From Anaerolineales bacterium (lineage in GTDB: Bacteria > Chloroflexota > Anaerolineae > Anaerolineales > Villigracilaceae): a stretch of DNA of 6,108 nucleotides. The position numbers and the translations under genes are program-made. A model generated the notes under the pieces. That model did not search any database and had not been told where the DNA came from. It worked only from the letters and a program-made list of their open reading frames with translations. Where the stretch lies: the NCBI GenBank assembly GCA_029933275.1, contig JAOZOM010000110.1:1-6108 (forward strand), written 5' to 3'. Within the stretch, counting starts at the first letter, position 1. Every line of letters begins with the position of its first letter. Of the stretch, positions 5,312 to 6,108 are shown piece by piece.

Positions 5312-6108
5312 ATGAAAACCAAATTCCCTCTTCTTTTCGTAGCCATATTGCTGATTCTAGCCTGCTCATTGCCGAGTACACCGCCGCCAAACCCTGACAA
5401 TCAAGAAGCCGAAATACGGGATGCCGTTGCGGGGACGCAAACCGCGCTCGTACTTGCCGCCCCCCAACAAGCAACACCTGTCCCCAGCTTGGAACTTGCC
5501 ACCGCAACTCCAAACATCGTGCATCTCACAACGCCGGGCGAACCCCCAAGCTATTATGAAAGTTGGATTATAGATCGGGATTCATCTAGCACCGCCCCGC
5601 AACGCGCCGCAAACGGAGGAGAGAATTTCTCCGTCAATCTCTACGAACGTCCTTTCAATGCAAATACGATGGATATTTACTATCCCGATTTGGATATCAA
5701 GAACGCACGTCTCGACCGTAAAGGAACGTGGGTCTATGTAGAAATCGAAATGGTCAATGTCCGCCAAAGCGGCGGGATGAACGGAAACTATGGCGTTGAA
5801 CTCGATTTGGACGTAGACGGACGCGGCGATTGGCTAATTTTAGCCTCAAAACCCCAACCCACTTGGTCTACCAAAGGCGTGCGTGTTTGGACGGATACCA
5901 ACAATGATGTCGGCAACGATTTCCCCGTCAACTCGGACCCGCCCCAACGCGGCAATGGCTACGACCAACTTTTCTTCGATCAGGGCAATAACCCCGATGC
6001 AGATATTGCTTGGGCGCGCGTTTCCCCGCAAAATCCTGCTTTTATTCAATTGGCGTTCAAAAATTCTCTGATTGCCAACGATAATTATTTCATGTGGGGT
6101 GCGTGGGC
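5312..6108 (+). CDS. Secreted lipoprotein, partial (3' end outside window)
   Basis: An open frame of 265 whole codons with no stop before the right edge. The N-terminus (MKTKF, then a hydrophobic stretch at about 6-17) ends in the lipobox LILAC, predicting signal peptidase II cleavage and lipidation at C18. A low-complexity linker rich in Pro, Thr, Ala and Gln runs from about 19 to 80, as in many Anaerolineae surface lipoproteins. From about 105 a Trp/Tyr/Asn/Asp-rich, probably beta-sandwich domain follows. It contains two acidic loops that resemble calcium-binding turns: D165-x-D167-x-D169-G with D173, and D195-x-N-N-D199-x-G-N-D203. I do not recognise a named family, and the complete length is unknown. 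It is preceded by a good ribosome site and a near-consensus promoter. Lipoprotein nature is well supported; function is not. Confidence 0.85.
   Translation, partial: MKTKFPLLFVAILLILACSLPSTPPPNPDNQEAEIRDAVAGTQTALVLAAPQQATPVPSLELATATPNIVHLTTPGEPPSYYESWIIDRDSSSTAPQRAANGGENFSVNLYERPFNANTMDIYYPDLDIKNARLDRKGTWVYVEIEMVNVRQSGGMNGNYGVELDLDVDGRGDWLILASKPQPTWSTKGVRVWTDTNNDVGNDFPVNSDPPQRGNGYDQLFFDQGNNPDADIAWARVSPQNPAFIQLAFKNSLIANDNYFMWGAW

Noticed and set aside
5283..6071. Open frames on the - strand at 5283-5513, 5582-5767 and 5846-6049, and 5883-6071 on the + strand
   Set aside because: All overlap the lipoprotein frame, which has a lipobox, ribosome site and promoter; these are shadows of it.

Overview
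The window looks like ordinary chromosomal DNA from a bacterium, most likely a member of the Chloroflexota (class Anaerolineae). This placement is an inference. It rests on the moderate GC content, the style of the lipoprotein at the right edge (lipobox LILAC followed by a Pro/Thr/Ala/Gln-rich linker), and the general look of the M24 peptidase and AhpD-like proteins. No rRNA, tRNA or marker gene is present to confirm it. All supported genes are on the + strand. No mobile element, CRISPR array or RNA gene was seen.

Layout: (1) 39-1277 encodes a complete M24 metallopeptidase of the Xaa-Pro aminopeptidase/prolidase type with all five metal ligands. (2) 1278-1424 is a compact regulatory gap. It holds a perfect 16-nt palindrome (1291-1306), a perfect 17-bp hairpin with A- and T-tracts (1373-1408; probable bidirectional terminator) and, immediately after it, a consensus TATAAT (1412-1417) only 7 nt before the next start codon. 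(3) 1425-2921 encodes a polytopic membrane protein resembling GT-C glycosyltransferases. (4) 3003-3983 encodes an extended short-chain dehydrogenase acting on a nucleotide sugar. It overlaps by 8 nt (5) 3976-4719, a GT2 enzyme of the dolichyl-phosphate-mannose-synthase type. (6) 4760-5281 encodes an AhpD-like/carboxymuconolactone decarboxylase family protein with an intact E-x3-C-x2-C-x3-H active site. (7) From 5312 to the right edge runs the start of a secreted lipoprotein gene that continues outside the window. A near-consensus sigma70-type promoter (TTGAAA, 16 nt, TATAAT) for it lies inside the end of gene 6.

The middle three genes make biological sense together. A sugar-nucleotide modifying enzyme could produce the donor, the DPM1-like GT2 could load the sugar onto polyprenyl phosphate at the cytoplasmic face, and the GT-C-like protein could use the lipid-linked sugar on the outer face. 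This assignment is inferred from family membership and gene order; substrates cannot be read from the sequence. I found no clear evidence of a novel system. The most interesting points are the tightly fused terminator/promoter/start junction before the GT-C gene and the gene-internal promoter for the truncated lipoprotein.
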